A DNA stretch of 7,057 nucleotides from Comamonas sp. (GTDB taxonomy: Bacteria; Pseudomonadota; Gammaproteobacteria; Burkholderiales; Burkholderiaceae_C). Of the stretch, positions 1 to 6,513 are shown one piece after another. The translations under genes and the position numbers were made by a program. Each line of letters begins with the position of its first letter. Positions within the stretch are counted from its first letter, which is position 1. Under the pieces are notes generated by a model. The model was not told the origin of the DNA. It saw only the letters and a program-made list of their open reading frames with translations, and searched no databases. Location: contig JAFAIY010000576.1 of NCBI GenBank assembly GCA_019236485.1, forward strand, positions 1-7,057, written 5' to 3'.

Positions 1-1544
1 TTGGCCAGCCAGGGCTGGAGCTTGCCGTCGGTCTTGACCTTTTCCTGCAGCGCCTTGAGCGCCTCCAGGCGCGCGGACAGATCGGCGTGGCGGCTGTTTT
101 CGGCATTCACGGCCTGCTGGCGCGTGCGGCGGTCTTCGTCGAGCTGGGGTACGGACTCCTGCAGCTCGTTGAGCACGGCATCGGCCATCTCGGCCAGCTC
201 CTGGGCCTCGGCCAGCTGTGCCTGCAGATTGTTCAGCCGCGCCTCGTCGGGCGTTTCCAGCGCATTGCGGTCGGCGCGCAGGCGCTCGTAGCGGGTTTCG
301 TACTGGCGGCGTTGCTCGTCCAGGCTGCGCTGCTCGGCGGCAAGCACTTGGATCTGCTGCTGCACCTGCACCACGGAACCGCGCTGGTCGCTGTCGGCCT
401 TTTGCGCATTGCGCAGCGCCTCCTCTAGGTCCGGCAGGCGCATGGTCTGCTCCTCGACCTGGGCAGCCAGCATCTCGGCCTGCTCCTCGGCATCCATGCC
501 CGCGCCTTCGATGTTTTCGATCTCGGCCTGGGCCTCCTCGCTGCGGCTGCGCCACAGCAGCAACTGCTCGGCCAGCTGCTGCAGCCGCTGCTGCACGCGC
601 TGGCGGCCTTCGACCACATAGCGGATCTCGGCCTCCAGCTTGCCGACCTCGGCCGTGGCCTCGTAGAGCTTGCTTTGTGCCTGGTTGACCTGGTCGCTGG
701 CATCGTAATGGGCCTGGCGCAGGGTTTCGAGACCGCTTTCGTTGTTGCGGATATCGGCCATGCGCTCTTCGAGCTCGTTGACGACCTTGAGCCCTTCGAC
801 GCGCACCCGGTCCTGCTCGGCCTCGGCCTCGCCACGCTTCATGAACCACAGCTGGTGCTGCTTGAGCGTGACCTGGGCGTTCAGGCCGTTGTACTTGGCC
901 GCGACCTCGGCCTGCTTCTCAAGCTTGTCGAGGTTGGCGTTGAGCTCGCGCAGAATATCTTCCACACGGGTGAGGTTTTCGGTCGTGGCCGAAAGGCGGT
1001 TTTCCGTCTCACGACGACGCTCCTTGTATTTGGAAACCCCGGCCGCTTCCTCGAGGAACAGGCGCAGCTCTTCGGGGCGCGACTCGATGATGCGGCTGAT
1101 CGTGCCCTGGCCGATGATGGCGTAGGCGCGCGGGCCCAGGCCCGTGCCCAGGAACACGTCCTGCACGTCGCGGCGACGCACGGGCTGGTTGTTGATGAAA
1201 TAGCTGCTATTGCCCTCGCGCGTGAGCACGCGCTTGACGGCGATCTCGCCGAACTGGCCCCACTGGCCGCCCGCGCGGTGGTCGCTGTTGTCGAAGGTCA
1301 GCTCCACGCTGGCGCGGCTGGACGGCTTTCTGTGCGTGGTGCCGTTGAAGATCACGTCCTGCATGGACTCGCCGCGCAGCTCGCTGGCCTTGCTCTCACC
1401 CAGCACCCAGCGCACCGCGTCCATGATGTTGGACTTGCCGCAGCCGTTGGGGCCGACCACGCCCACCATCTGCCCAGGCAGGATGAAGTTGGTGGGTTCG
1501 GCAAAGGATTTGAAGCCGGAGAGCTTGATGGAATTCAGGCGCAC
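1..1544 (-). CDS. smc: Chromosome segregation protein SMC, N-terminal 514 residues (cut by left edge)
   Basis: This is the ATPase head and first coiled-coil arm of the SMC condensin subunit, which with ScpA and ScpB compacts and segregates the chromosome. The translation starts RLNSIKLSGFKSF, typical of betaproteobacterial SMC. Walker A is GPNGCGKS at residues 31-38, the R-loop region is ELRGESMQDVIFNGT near 55-69, and the Q-loop is in AIIGQGTISRII around Q146. From about residue 170 the sequence is heptad-rich and full of E, Q, R, A and L, as expected for the coiled coil. The hinge, the second arm, the ABC signature and Walker B lie outside the window. The usual length is about 1,170 residues, so a little under half is visible. 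The GTG at 1544 is the only reasonable start: an in-frame TAG lies six codons upstream and no ATG or other GTG lies between. No clear Shine-Dalgarno precedes it. Identity is very secure; the exact start is slightly less so. Confidence 0.96.
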   Translation of the reverse strand, partial: MRLNSIKLSGFKSFAEPTNFILPGQMVGVVGPNGCGKSNIMDAVRWVLGESKASELRGESMQDVIFNGTTHRKPSSRASVELTFDNSDHRAGGQWGQFGEIAVKRVLTREGNSSYFINNQPVRRRDVQDVFLGTGLGPRAYAIIGQGTISRIIESRPEELRLFLEEAAGVSKYKERRRETENRLSATTENLTRVEDILRELNANLDKLEKQAEVAAKYNGLNAQVTLKQHQLWFMKRGEAEAEQDRVRVEGLKVVNELEERMADIRNNESGLETLRQAHYDASDQVNQAQSKLYEATAEVGKLEAEIRYVVEGRQRVQQRLQQLAEQLLLWRSRSEEAQAEIENIEGAGMDAEEQAEMLAAQVEEQTMRLPDLEEALRNAQKADSDQRGSVVQVQQQIQVLAAEQRSLDEQRRQYETRYERLRADRNALETPDEARLNNLQAQLAEAQELAEMADAVLNELQESVPQLDEDRRTRQQAVNAENSRHADLSARLEALKALQEKVKTDGKLQPWLA

Positions 1545-1711
1545 GGTGTCGGAATCGGTCTAGCGAGGATTTTTGTGGGAAATCAGAAACGGCAAAACCG
1601 GCTGCGCAATCGCCAAACCTCAAAAAAACGGGTCCGCCGCGCAACCGATGACAGGCGGGAATCATAACGCGCCCCACCGACCGGCACGCCAAGATTGCAG
1701 CAACTCATCAA

Positions 1712-1739
1712 ACCATAGCAGCTTGCGCCAGCCTCTCAA
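1712..1739 (-). promoter_or_regulatory. Candidate sigma70 promoter for smc
   Basis: On the minus strand TTGAGA (1739-1734, five of six to the -35 consensus) is followed after 16 bases by TATGGT (1717-1712, four of six to the -10). This would give a leader of roughly 160 bases before the smc GTG. A second good -10 hexamer, TATGAT, lies at 1666-1661, but its best -35 (TTGGCG) is about 20 bases away, which is too far. Transcription could also read through from ynfA, which is on the same strand. This is a consensus match by eye only. Confidence 0.3.
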
Positions 1740-1781
1740 TGGCCAGCGGCGGATTTTCAGGATGTTTGACCTTCGCCGGAC

Positions 1782-2111
1782 TCAGGCCCGGGGCTGAAAC
1801 GCGATCAGCCCCGCGCCAAGCAGGCATACGGCCACGCCTGCCATATCCCAGGCGCTGGGTTTCACGCCGTCGACCAGCCATAACCACAGCAGGGCCATGC
1901 TGATATAGACCCCGCCATAAGCCGCGTAGATGCGCCCCGAGGCCCAGGGATGCAGGGTCAGCAGCCAGACAAACAGGGCTAGGCTGGCCGCGGCGGGCAG
2001 CAGCAGCCAGGCACTGGCGCCCTGCTTGAGCCAGAGCCAGGGCAGATAGCAGCCCAGAATTTCGGCCACAGCGGTCAATGCAAACAGCAGCAGGGTCTTG
2101 ATTTCGATCAC
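1782..2111 (-). CDS. ynfA: YnfA/UPF0060 family small integral membrane protein
   Basis: This is a 109-residue inner-membrane protein of the YnfA (UPF0060) family, related in fold to small multidrug-resistance transporters; its substrate and physiological role are not settled. Family hallmarks are [14 protein letters not shown] (16-29) and [17 protein letters not shown] (54-70). Four hydrophobic helices can be drawn at about 5-23, 34-53, 62-80 and 88-106. I chose the GTG at 2111, giving [10 protein letters not shown], because it yields the normal family length (E. coli YnfA is 108 residues) and has GGAAA five bases upstream. An ATG at 2195 in the same frame would add 28 arginine- and proline-rich residues and overlap the upstream gene by about 50 bases, so I reject it. 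The gene follows the c-di-GMP enzyme gene by 34 bases on the same strand and may be cotranscribed with it. The family call is strong; a transport function is only inferred. Confidence 0.9.
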   Translation of the reverse strand: MIEIKTLLLFALTAVAEILGCYLPWLWLKQGASAWLLLPAAASLALFVWLLTLHPWASGRIYAAYGGVYISMALLWLWLVDGVKPSAWDMAGVAVCLLGAGLIAFQPRA

Positions 2112-2145
2112 GCGGATTTCCGGAGGCAAAACCTGGATTGTGGCC

Positions 2146-5100
2146 CTAGCGCATGGAGATGGGACTGAGTGCGGGCGCCGAGGCGCCGGGCACATTGCCG
2201 TTGGTGACCAGCCGCTCGAACTCCGCCACCGGCAGCGGCGGGCTCATCAGATAGCCCTGCCAGGCGTAGCAGCGCACGCCTTCGAGGAAGCGGCACTGGG
2301 CCTGGGTTTCCACGCCCTCGGCGATCACATGCAGGCCCAGGCTCTTGGCCAGGGCCACGATGGTGCGCGCAATCGCGGCATCGTTGGGGTCGGTGAGCAC
2401 ATCGCGCACAAAGCTGCGGTCGATCTTGAGCTGGTCCAGCGGCAGGCGCTTCAGATAGGCCAGCGAGGAGTAGCCGGTGCCGAAGTCATCGAGCGAAAAG
2501 CCTATGCCATAGGACTTGAGGCGCGCCATCTTGGCGATGGTGTCGTCCACATCGGCGACCAGCATGCCCTCGGTCAGCTCCAGCTTCAGGCGGTGGGCGT
2601 CGGCGCCATGCTCGGCCAGAGCCTTGAGCACCTGGTCGACGAAACCGCTTTGATGGAACTGCCTGGGGCTGACGTTGACCGACAGCACCAGCTGCCCGAA
2701 GCGCGGATGGTTGGCCCATTGCGCGAGCTGGTGGCAGGCCGCCTGCAGCACCCAGTCGCCCAGCGGCAGGATGAAGCCGGTTTCCTCGGCCAGCGGAATG
2801 AACTGCGCCGGCGGCACATGGCCTTTTTGCGGGTGCTTCCAGCGCAGCAGCGCCTCGGCACCGATCACGCGGCCCATCTCCACCTGGGGCTGGTAGAACA
2901 GCTCGAACTGTCCGGTCTGCAGGCCGGCGCGCATATCGTGCTCCAGCGTGCGGCGCTCCAGCAGGGCCGACTGCAGCTGCGGATCGAAGAAGCAGATCGC
3001 GTTGCGGCCCAGGCTCTTGGCCTGGTACATGGCCATTTCCGTGCGGCGCAGCACCTCCTCGGCACGCAGCTCCTGGCCGCCGAACAGGCTCAGCCCCATG
3101 CTCACCGTGATCTGGCGCGGCGTGCCCGCAATCTCCATGGGCTCGCGCAGCGCCGTCATCCAGCGCTCGGCCTCGTGCTCCAGACGCGCGGCCGCAGCCA
3201 CGGAGTCGCTGCCCAGATCGTCGAGCAGCAGCACGAAGTCATCGCCGCCCTGGCGCGCGATCGTGGCTCCGGGCGGCAGCAGGGCCTGGATGCGCTGGCT
3301 CAGGCCCTTGAGCAGCAGATCGCCCTGCTCAAGGCCGAAGGCTTCGTTGAATGCCTTGAAATTGTCCACGTCCAGCAGCACCACGCCGCCGAAATGCTGG
3401 CGCCGCAGGCCCATGGCCAGGGCCTGCTGCAGCCGGTCGGCCATAAGGCGGCGATTGGGCAGGCCCGTGAGCGCATCGTAGAAAGCCAGGCGCCTGACCT
3501 CCCGCTCGGCGGCCTTGCGCTGGCTCTGATCCTGCAGCACCATCAGGCAGCCATCGGCCTGCACCACGCCCGACAGCGCCACCGCGCGGCGCTGGCCGTC
3601 AACTCCGATCAGCAGCATTTCTTGGGGCTCGATCATGCAGGCTGCGGGGTCTACCGACGAGCTGCTCCAGTCCGTGGCCGCCGCCGCCATGTCCGTGGTG
3701 TTGGCATCGTCCAGCGCCAGGCGCGCCTTGGCCTGTGCCGCCTGCCAGCGCTGCATCACCCGCTCGCGCTCGGCCGCATCGGGATACATGCGCTGCCACC
3801 ATTGCAGGCCATGGCTGTCGGGCTGACCCGCATGACCGGCCAGACGCAGAAACTCGTCGTTCCAGTAGACAAAGCGCCCGTCCAGGTCCTCCATGACCAG
3901 GCCCACGGGCAGGCGCTGCATCAGATCGCGCAGCTGCTGGTGGCCCTGGCGCTCCATCTGCTCCAGACGCTTGCGGCCGCTGATGTCGCGCACCAGCACC
4001 AGCAGGCGCCGCGCATCCAGCGGGCCGCTGAGAAAAGCACTGAGCTCGACCCATAGCAGCGCGCCATTCTTGGCCCTCAGGCTGAACTCATCGGCGCTGT
4101 GGTGGAACTGGTCGAGGTCCAGCCCGTCCATGAAACGCGCGCAACGCGCCCTGTCCTCGGGCTGGACCATTTCCAGCACATTGCACTGCAGCAGCTCCTG
4201 CTGGCTGTAGCCGAGCAGACGGCAGTAATGCTGATTGGCCTTGACGACGGCCCGGCTGGCCAGGTCCACCTCCACCACGCCGAACGCGGCCTGCTCGCAC
4301 ATGGCCTGGAAGCGTGCGTCGCTTTCTTGCCTAGCCTGGGTCGAGGACCTGATGCTCTGCAGCCAGCTGGAGCGACTTTGCCACCAGCCCGACAACCACG
4401 CCGCCAGGGCCAGCCCCGCCAGAATGCCCAGGACCAGCACGGCCCAGGGCAGGCTTTTCTCCACCCAGGCCTGGTTGCCCAGCGCGGGCTTGAACTGCAG
4501 CACCCAGACGCGGTCGTGCACCCGCATCTGGCGCTCCAGCGGCTTGGCCAGCTCGAACTCGGGATCGCTTTCGCCGTCGGCCCAGAGATGGCCGGTATAC
4601 ATGGTCTGCGTCAGCCCCGCAGGGCCGTCCTGGGCGGGCTTTTGCGCACGACCAGGCGCGGCCGGCCCCAGATCCAGCAGGCGCATGGCCACATGGGGAT
4701 AGGCCTCGGCCGGAACCAGGCCGCGCACCAGATCCTGCAGACGGATGCGCGCATTGACCGTGCCAAGCAGGGCCGATGTCGGCGCGGCATTCTCCTGGCC
4801 ACCGGCTTGATGCTGGCCGGCAAACAAGGGGGCGCGCATGACCACGCCCAGCGGGCTGTCTGGCAGCTGCAGAAAGCTGAATGGCGCCGAGATCGATAGG
4901 GAGCGCGAGCGCCAGGTCGACATCAGGGAGTTCCAGGCCTCCTCGGGCTGGCGCGCATTGGTGCCGGCCAGGGCCTCGTTGCCTATCAGCGGCCAGACAT
5001 AGGAGACCTCGAATGCCTGCATGCCCGCGGGCAGCTCGGCTTGGCCCTCCTGCTCCACCATGCGGGTCAGGCTCAGCGCCTTCAGACCCGCCAGGCGCTC

Positions 5101-5394
5101 CTCGCTCAGCAGGTGGTGGGCATGCTGGGCAAACACCTGCTGGCCTTCATTGACGTTGTCGCCCATGCGTTCGGCCAGCTGCTGCAGCAGACCGGTATAG
5201 GCATCGAGCCGCTCATGCAGCACGCGCTCGGACATATCGGCACTTTGCAGTAAACGCTGTTGCACACGCGACTGCAGAGCGCCGTGCACCTGCCAAGCAC
5301 CAAAAGCACCGCAGCCCGCTCCCAGCAGCAGCGCGAGCGAGAACCTCCAGTGAGGGCGTGTCTTCAACGATGGACGAAGAACTGAACGCAGCAT
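2146..5394 (-). CDS. CHASE-PAS-PAS-GGDEF-EAL sensory c-di-GMP protein, probable phosphodiesterase
   Basis: This 1,082-residue membrane sensor acts on cyclic di-GMP. Order of parts: helix 17-34; periplasmic sensor 35-314 with a CHASE-like core ([14 protein letters not shown], 131-144); helix 316-338; PAS 1 at about 358-470, ending in a PAC-like [11 protein letters not shown] 2 at about 485-620, containing [18 protein letters not shown] and an A/S/D-rich insert at 558-590; GGDEF at about 636-805; EAL at about 822-1065. The GGDEF signature is GGDDF (716-720), and the RxxD inhibitory site is replaced by PPGA, so cyclase activity is doubtful. The EAL domain looks intact: EALLRW (847-852), N907, ELTE (939-942), DDFGTG (969-974), K990, EGVET (1026-1030) and Q1046. 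I therefore infer phosphodiesterase activity, with the GGDEF perhaps sensing GTP. The start is the ATG at 5394, just before the first helix. A GTG at 5496 would add 34 unlikely residues. Neither start has a strong Shine-Dalgarno. Confidence 0.94.
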   Translation of the reverse strand: MLRSVLRPSLKTRPHWRFSLALLLGAGCGAFGAWQVHGALQSRVQQRLLQSADMSERVLHERLDAYTGLLQQLAERMGDNVNEGQQVFAQHAHHLLSEERLAGLKALSLTRMVEQEGQAELPAGMQAFEVSYVWPLIGNEALAGTNARQPEEAWNSLMSTWRSRSLSISAPFSFLQLPDSPLGVVMRAPLFAGQHQAGGQENAAPTSALLGTVNARIRLQDLVRGLVPAEAYPHVAMRLLDLGPAAPGRAQKPAQDGPAGLTQTMYTGHLWADGESDPEFELAKPLERQMRVHDRVWVLQFKPALGNQAWVEKSLPWAVLVLGILAGLALAAWLSGWWQSRSSWLQSIRSSTQARQESDARFQAMCEQAAFGVVEVDLASRAVVKANQHYCRLLGYSQQELLQCNVLEMVQPEDRARCARFMDGLDLDQFHHSADEFSLRAKNGALLWVELSAFLSGPLDARRLLVLVRDISGRKRLEQMERQGHQQLRDLMQRLPVGLVMEDLDGRFVYWNDEFLRLAGHAGQPDSHGLQWWQRMYPDAAERERVMQRWQAAQAKARLALDDANTTDMAAAATDWSSSSVDPAACMIEPQEMLLIGVDGQRRAVALSGVVQADGCLMVLQDQSQRKAAEREVRRLAFYDALTGLPNRRLMADRLQQALAMGLRRQHFGGVVLLDVDNFKAFNEAFGLEQGDLLLKGLSQRIQALLPPGATIARQGGDDFVLLLDDLGSDSVAAAARLEHEAERWMTALREPMEIAGTPRQITVSMGLSLFGGQELRAEEVLRRTEMAMYQAKSLGRNAICFFDPQLQSALLERRTLEHDMRAGLQTGQFELFYQPQVEMGRVIGAEALLRWKHPQKGHVPPAQFIPLAEETGFILPLGDWVLQAACHQLAQWANHPRFGQLVLSVNVSPRQFHQSGFVDQVLKALAEHGADAHRLKLELTEGMLVADVDDTIAKMARLKSYGIGFSLDDFGTGYSSLAYLKRLPLDQLKIDRSFVRDVLTDPNDAAIARTIVALAKSLGLHVIAEGVETQAQCRFLEGVRCYAWQGYLMSPPLPVAEFERLVTNGNVPGASAPALSPISMR

Positions 5395-5507
5395 GCGAGA
5401 AACACGGATAGCAGAGAGTAAAGTGATGGCTGAGTCCTGCTGCCGTATGCCGCGCGAACACTTTTGGTGCCCCAGCTCCCCACATGCAAGATGCACATCG
5501 CATAGTG

Positions 5508-5525
5508 TGTAGGAAACAACCTACA
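5508..5525. promoter_or_regulatory. 18-bp inverted repeat, candidate operator for the c-di-GMP gene
   Basis: TGTAGG at 5508-5513 and CCTACA at 5520-5525 form perfect six-base arms around a six-base spacer (aaacaa). The dyad lies 114 bases upstream of the chosen start of the c-di-GMP gene. Its symmetry suits a dimeric DNA-binding regulator, but I recognise no family consensus. As RNA it would be only a short hairpin without a T-run, so a terminator is unlikely. Confidence 0.4.
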
Positions 5526-5585
5526 ACCCCAAGCCCTTGACCCCGCGAGCTTTCCCTGACGTCAATCGCCCATGTCCGGCAAATC

Positions 5586-5599
5586 CTGAGCTAAATCAA
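5586..5599. promoter_or_regulatory. Weaker FNR/ANR-like half-degenerate site
   Basis: CTGAG-ctaa-ATCAA matches eight of the ten defined positions of the FNR family consensus TTGAT-N4-ATCAA: the right half is perfect and the left half has two mismatches. It contains the decamer ctaaatcaag, which recurs exactly 42 bases away. The match is by eye, and in isolation it would not be significant. It gains some weight from the better site 78 bases away. Confidence 0.3.
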
Positions 5600-5642
5600 G
5601 CCCGAGGTATATACAGTCGTCGGAAAGCGCTTCTAAATCAAG
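5591..5642. repeat. Direct repeat of a 10-bp element, 42 bp apart
   Basis: CTAAATCAAG occurs at 5591-5600 and again at 5633-5642. The 42-base offset is about four helical turns, so both copies would face the same side of the DNA. Each copy contains ATCAA, the right half of an FNR-type site. The first copy also has a recognisable left half and the second does not. Confidence 0.45.
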
Positions 5643-5660
5643 AGCATTCTTACGCATCAT

Positions 5661-5680
5661 AAATTGATAAATGTCAATTT
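5661..5680. promoter_or_regulatory. FNR/ANR-like binding site (perfect 7-bp inverted repeat)
   Basis: AAATTGA at 5661-5667 and TCAATTT at 5674-5680 are perfect inverted arms around taaatg. Read as TTGAT-aaat-GTCAA it matches nine of ten positions of the FNR/ANR consensus TTGAT-N4-ATCAA, and the flanking AAA and TTT also fit the extended consensus. It sits between two divergent genes, centred about 153 bases from the flavodoxin start and 276 bases from the c-di-GMP gene start. No good -10 was found at the classical -41.5 spacing for either direction, so which gene it controls, and whether it activates or represses, is open. Other CRP/FNR-family members that bind the same consensus are equally possible. 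Confidence 0.5.
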
Positions 5681-5786
5681 TTATCAGGTACCACCCGACA
5701 CGCTGAATGTTTTCAAATACCTCAAAACCTGTATTTTTTTTACCACAAGTCATTTCTGCGTAATGTGGCCGTAAACCTGGGCCCGC

Positions 5787-5791
5787 GGAGG
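5787..5791 (+). promoter_or_regulatory. Perfect Shine-Dalgarno GGAGG for the leader ORF
   Basis: GGAGG lies six bases before the ATG at 5798. It serves the nine-codon leader ORF, not the flavodoxin gene, whose own ATG at 5824 has no purine-rich tract in front. This is the strongest ribosome binding signal in the intergenic region. Confidence 0.55.
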
Positions 5792-5797
5792 CACAAA

Positions 5798-5827
5798 ATG
5801 GGGTTTCCAAGCCCGCGGGCTCCATGA
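5798..5827 (+). CDS. Nine-codon leader ORF overlapping the flavodoxin start (ATGA)
   Basis: The frame encodes MGFPSPRAP and stops at TGA 5825-5827, which overlaps the flavodoxin start codon as ATGA. It has a perfect GGAGG at good spacing. A 12-base palindrome (AGCCCGCGGGCT, 5810-5821) lies inside it and ends two bases before the downstream ATG, where it could hide that start until a ribosome opens it. I infer translational coupling. The alternative is that 5798 is the true gene start and a small frameshift, natural or a sequence error, has broken it from the main frame. The peptide has no homology that I can recognise. Confidence 0.4.
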   Translation: MGFPSPRAP

Positions 5828-6339
5828 CAATGCCGGACATGGCACATCTTCCGACCCTGCTCATCGTCTACCACTCGCTGACCGGCGGCACGCGCCAGAT
5901 GGCGGAGGCCGCTGGTGCGGGCGCCCGCCAGGAAAGCGGTGTTGCCGTGCGCGTGCTGCACGCCACCCAGGCCTCGGCCCAGGACCTGCTGGATGCCCAG
6001 GGCTATCTGTTTGCCACGCCCGAGAACCTGGCCGCCATCAGCGGCCTGATGAAAGATTTTTTCGACCGCAGCTATTACGGAGCGCTGGACCGGATACAGG
6101 GCCGGCCCTATGCAAGCCTGATCTGCGCGGGCAGCGACGGCCATAATGCGGCGCGGCAGATAGAGCGCATCGCCACGGGCTGGCGTCTCAAGGCCGTGGC
6201 CGAGCCGCTGATCATCTGTACCCATGCGCAGACGCCGCAAGCCATACTCGCGCCCAAGCAGATCGAGCAGGCCGAGCTGCAGCGCTGCGAGGAGCTGGGC
6301 CAGTCGCTGGCCGCAGGACTGGCGCTGGGCATTTTTTAA
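5824..6339 (+). CDS. Flavodoxin-fold protein, NAD(P)H-dependent FMN reductase-like
   Basis: This 171-residue cytoplasmic protein has the flavodoxin/FMN reductase fold and probably binds FMN and carries out electron transfer or quinone-type reduction; its partner is unknown. After a short tail, the first strand LLIVYHS leads to the phosphate-binding loop HSLTGGT (17-23). The second flavin loop is ATPENLAAISGLMKDFFDR (64-82), equivalent to the P-x-y-x-G-x-x-S/A-x-x-M-K-x-F-x-D pattern of the family. The third is CAGSDGHNAARQIERI (101-116). Length is normal for the class, and it ends with TAA at 6337-6339. The start could be the ATG at 5824, 5830 or 5839; none has its own Shine-Dalgarno, and 5824 is favoured by the ATGA overlap with the leader ORF. 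It is read away from the c-di-GMP gene across a shared control region. No specific subfamily could be assigned. Confidence 0.86.
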   Translation: MTMPDMAHLPTLLIVYHSLTGGTRQMAEAAGAGARQESGVAVRVLHATQASAQDLLDAQGYLFATPENLAAISGLMKDFFDRSYYGALDRIQGRPYASLICAGSDGHNAARQIERIATGWRLKAVAEPLIICTHAQTPQAILAPKQIEQAELQRCEELGQSLAAGLALGIF

Positions 6340-6359
6340 GGACTATTGAATTTATGGCT

Positions 6360-6385
6360 TCAAGCGCTTTGGGGTGTGCGCTTGA
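6360..6385. repeat. Stem-loop just downstream of the flavodoxin-like gene
   Basis: TCAAGCGC (6360-6367) and GCGCTTGA (6378-6385) are perfect eight-base arms around a ten-base loop, starting 21 bases after the stop. No T-run follows on either strand, so it is not a classical intrinsic terminator. It may stabilise the 3' end of the transcript or act as a weak terminator. Confidence 0.5.
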
Positions 6386-6429
6386 GACCATTCAGGGCCT
6401 CCCCCCGATTCTTTGGCCCACACCTCGGC

Positions 6430-6469
6430 ATGCGGCTGCAGCCGCATTGCGATACCGGGAAAGCTCCCG
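6430..6469. repeat. Perfect 18-bp palindrome followed by a small hairpin
   Basis: ATGCGGCTGCAGCCGCAT at 6430-6447 is a perfect uninterrupted palindrome. Eight bases later CGGGA-aagc-TCCCG (6456-6469) can form a five-pair hairpin with a four-base loop. Both lie 45-84 bases upstream of the next gene's ATG. They could form an operator and a leader structure for that gene; no known regulator consensus was recognised. Confidence 0.4.
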
Positions 6470-6513
6470 ACACCTCGCTACCATCGCAGAGACTCTTCAC
6501 CATCAAAGGCCTC

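Larger units (their letters stand above)
5395..5823. other. Divergent intergenic control region with AT-rich core
   Basis: These 429 bases lie between the divergently read c-di-GMP gene and the flavodoxin-like gene, so both promoters should be here. The stretch 5631-5760 is about 34% GC by hand count, against well over 60% in the flanking genes. It holds inverted and direct repeats listed separately, a TATATA at 5608-5613 that could serve either strand, and an eight-base palindrome TGACGTCA at 5557-5564. I could not place a convincing -35/-10 pair for either gene. A minus-strand open frame (5562-5864) crosses the region but has weak support as a gene. A short AT-rich segment in such a setting fits a regulatory zone, though an old insertion cannot be excluded. 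Confidence 0.7.

Noticed and set aside
675..1667. A 330-residue open frame on the plus strand
   Set aside because: It is antisense to the conserved SMC head domain and has no recognisable motif; high GC3 on the coding strand removes stops from the opposite frame.
1782..2195. A longer ynfA starting at the ATG at 2195
   Set aside because: It would overlap the upstream gene and add a basic, proline-rich tail to a family whose members begin directly with the first helix.
2098..4056. A 652-residue open frame on the plus strand
   Set aside because: It lies wholly antisense to the well-supported EAL, GGDEF and PAS coding sequence, is H-, Q- and A-rich, and shows no domain. It is a shadow frame typical of high-GC coding DNA.
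4099..4899. A 266-residue open frame on the plus strand
   Set aside because: It is antisense to the sensor and first PAS region of the c-di-GMP protein, with shadow-like H/Q/A composition.
5395..5496. A longer c-di-GMP protein starting at the GTG at 5496
   Set aside because: The 34 extra residues are not signal-like and precede a natural start directly before the first membrane helix.
5557..5564. Palindrome TGACGTCA
   Set aside because: At eight bases it is short enough to occur by chance, and there is no bacterial regulator for which I can claim it.
5740..6240. A 166-residue open frame on the minus strand
   Set aside because: It is antisense to the flavodoxin-fold gene, whose three flavin loops are clearly encoded on the plus strand.
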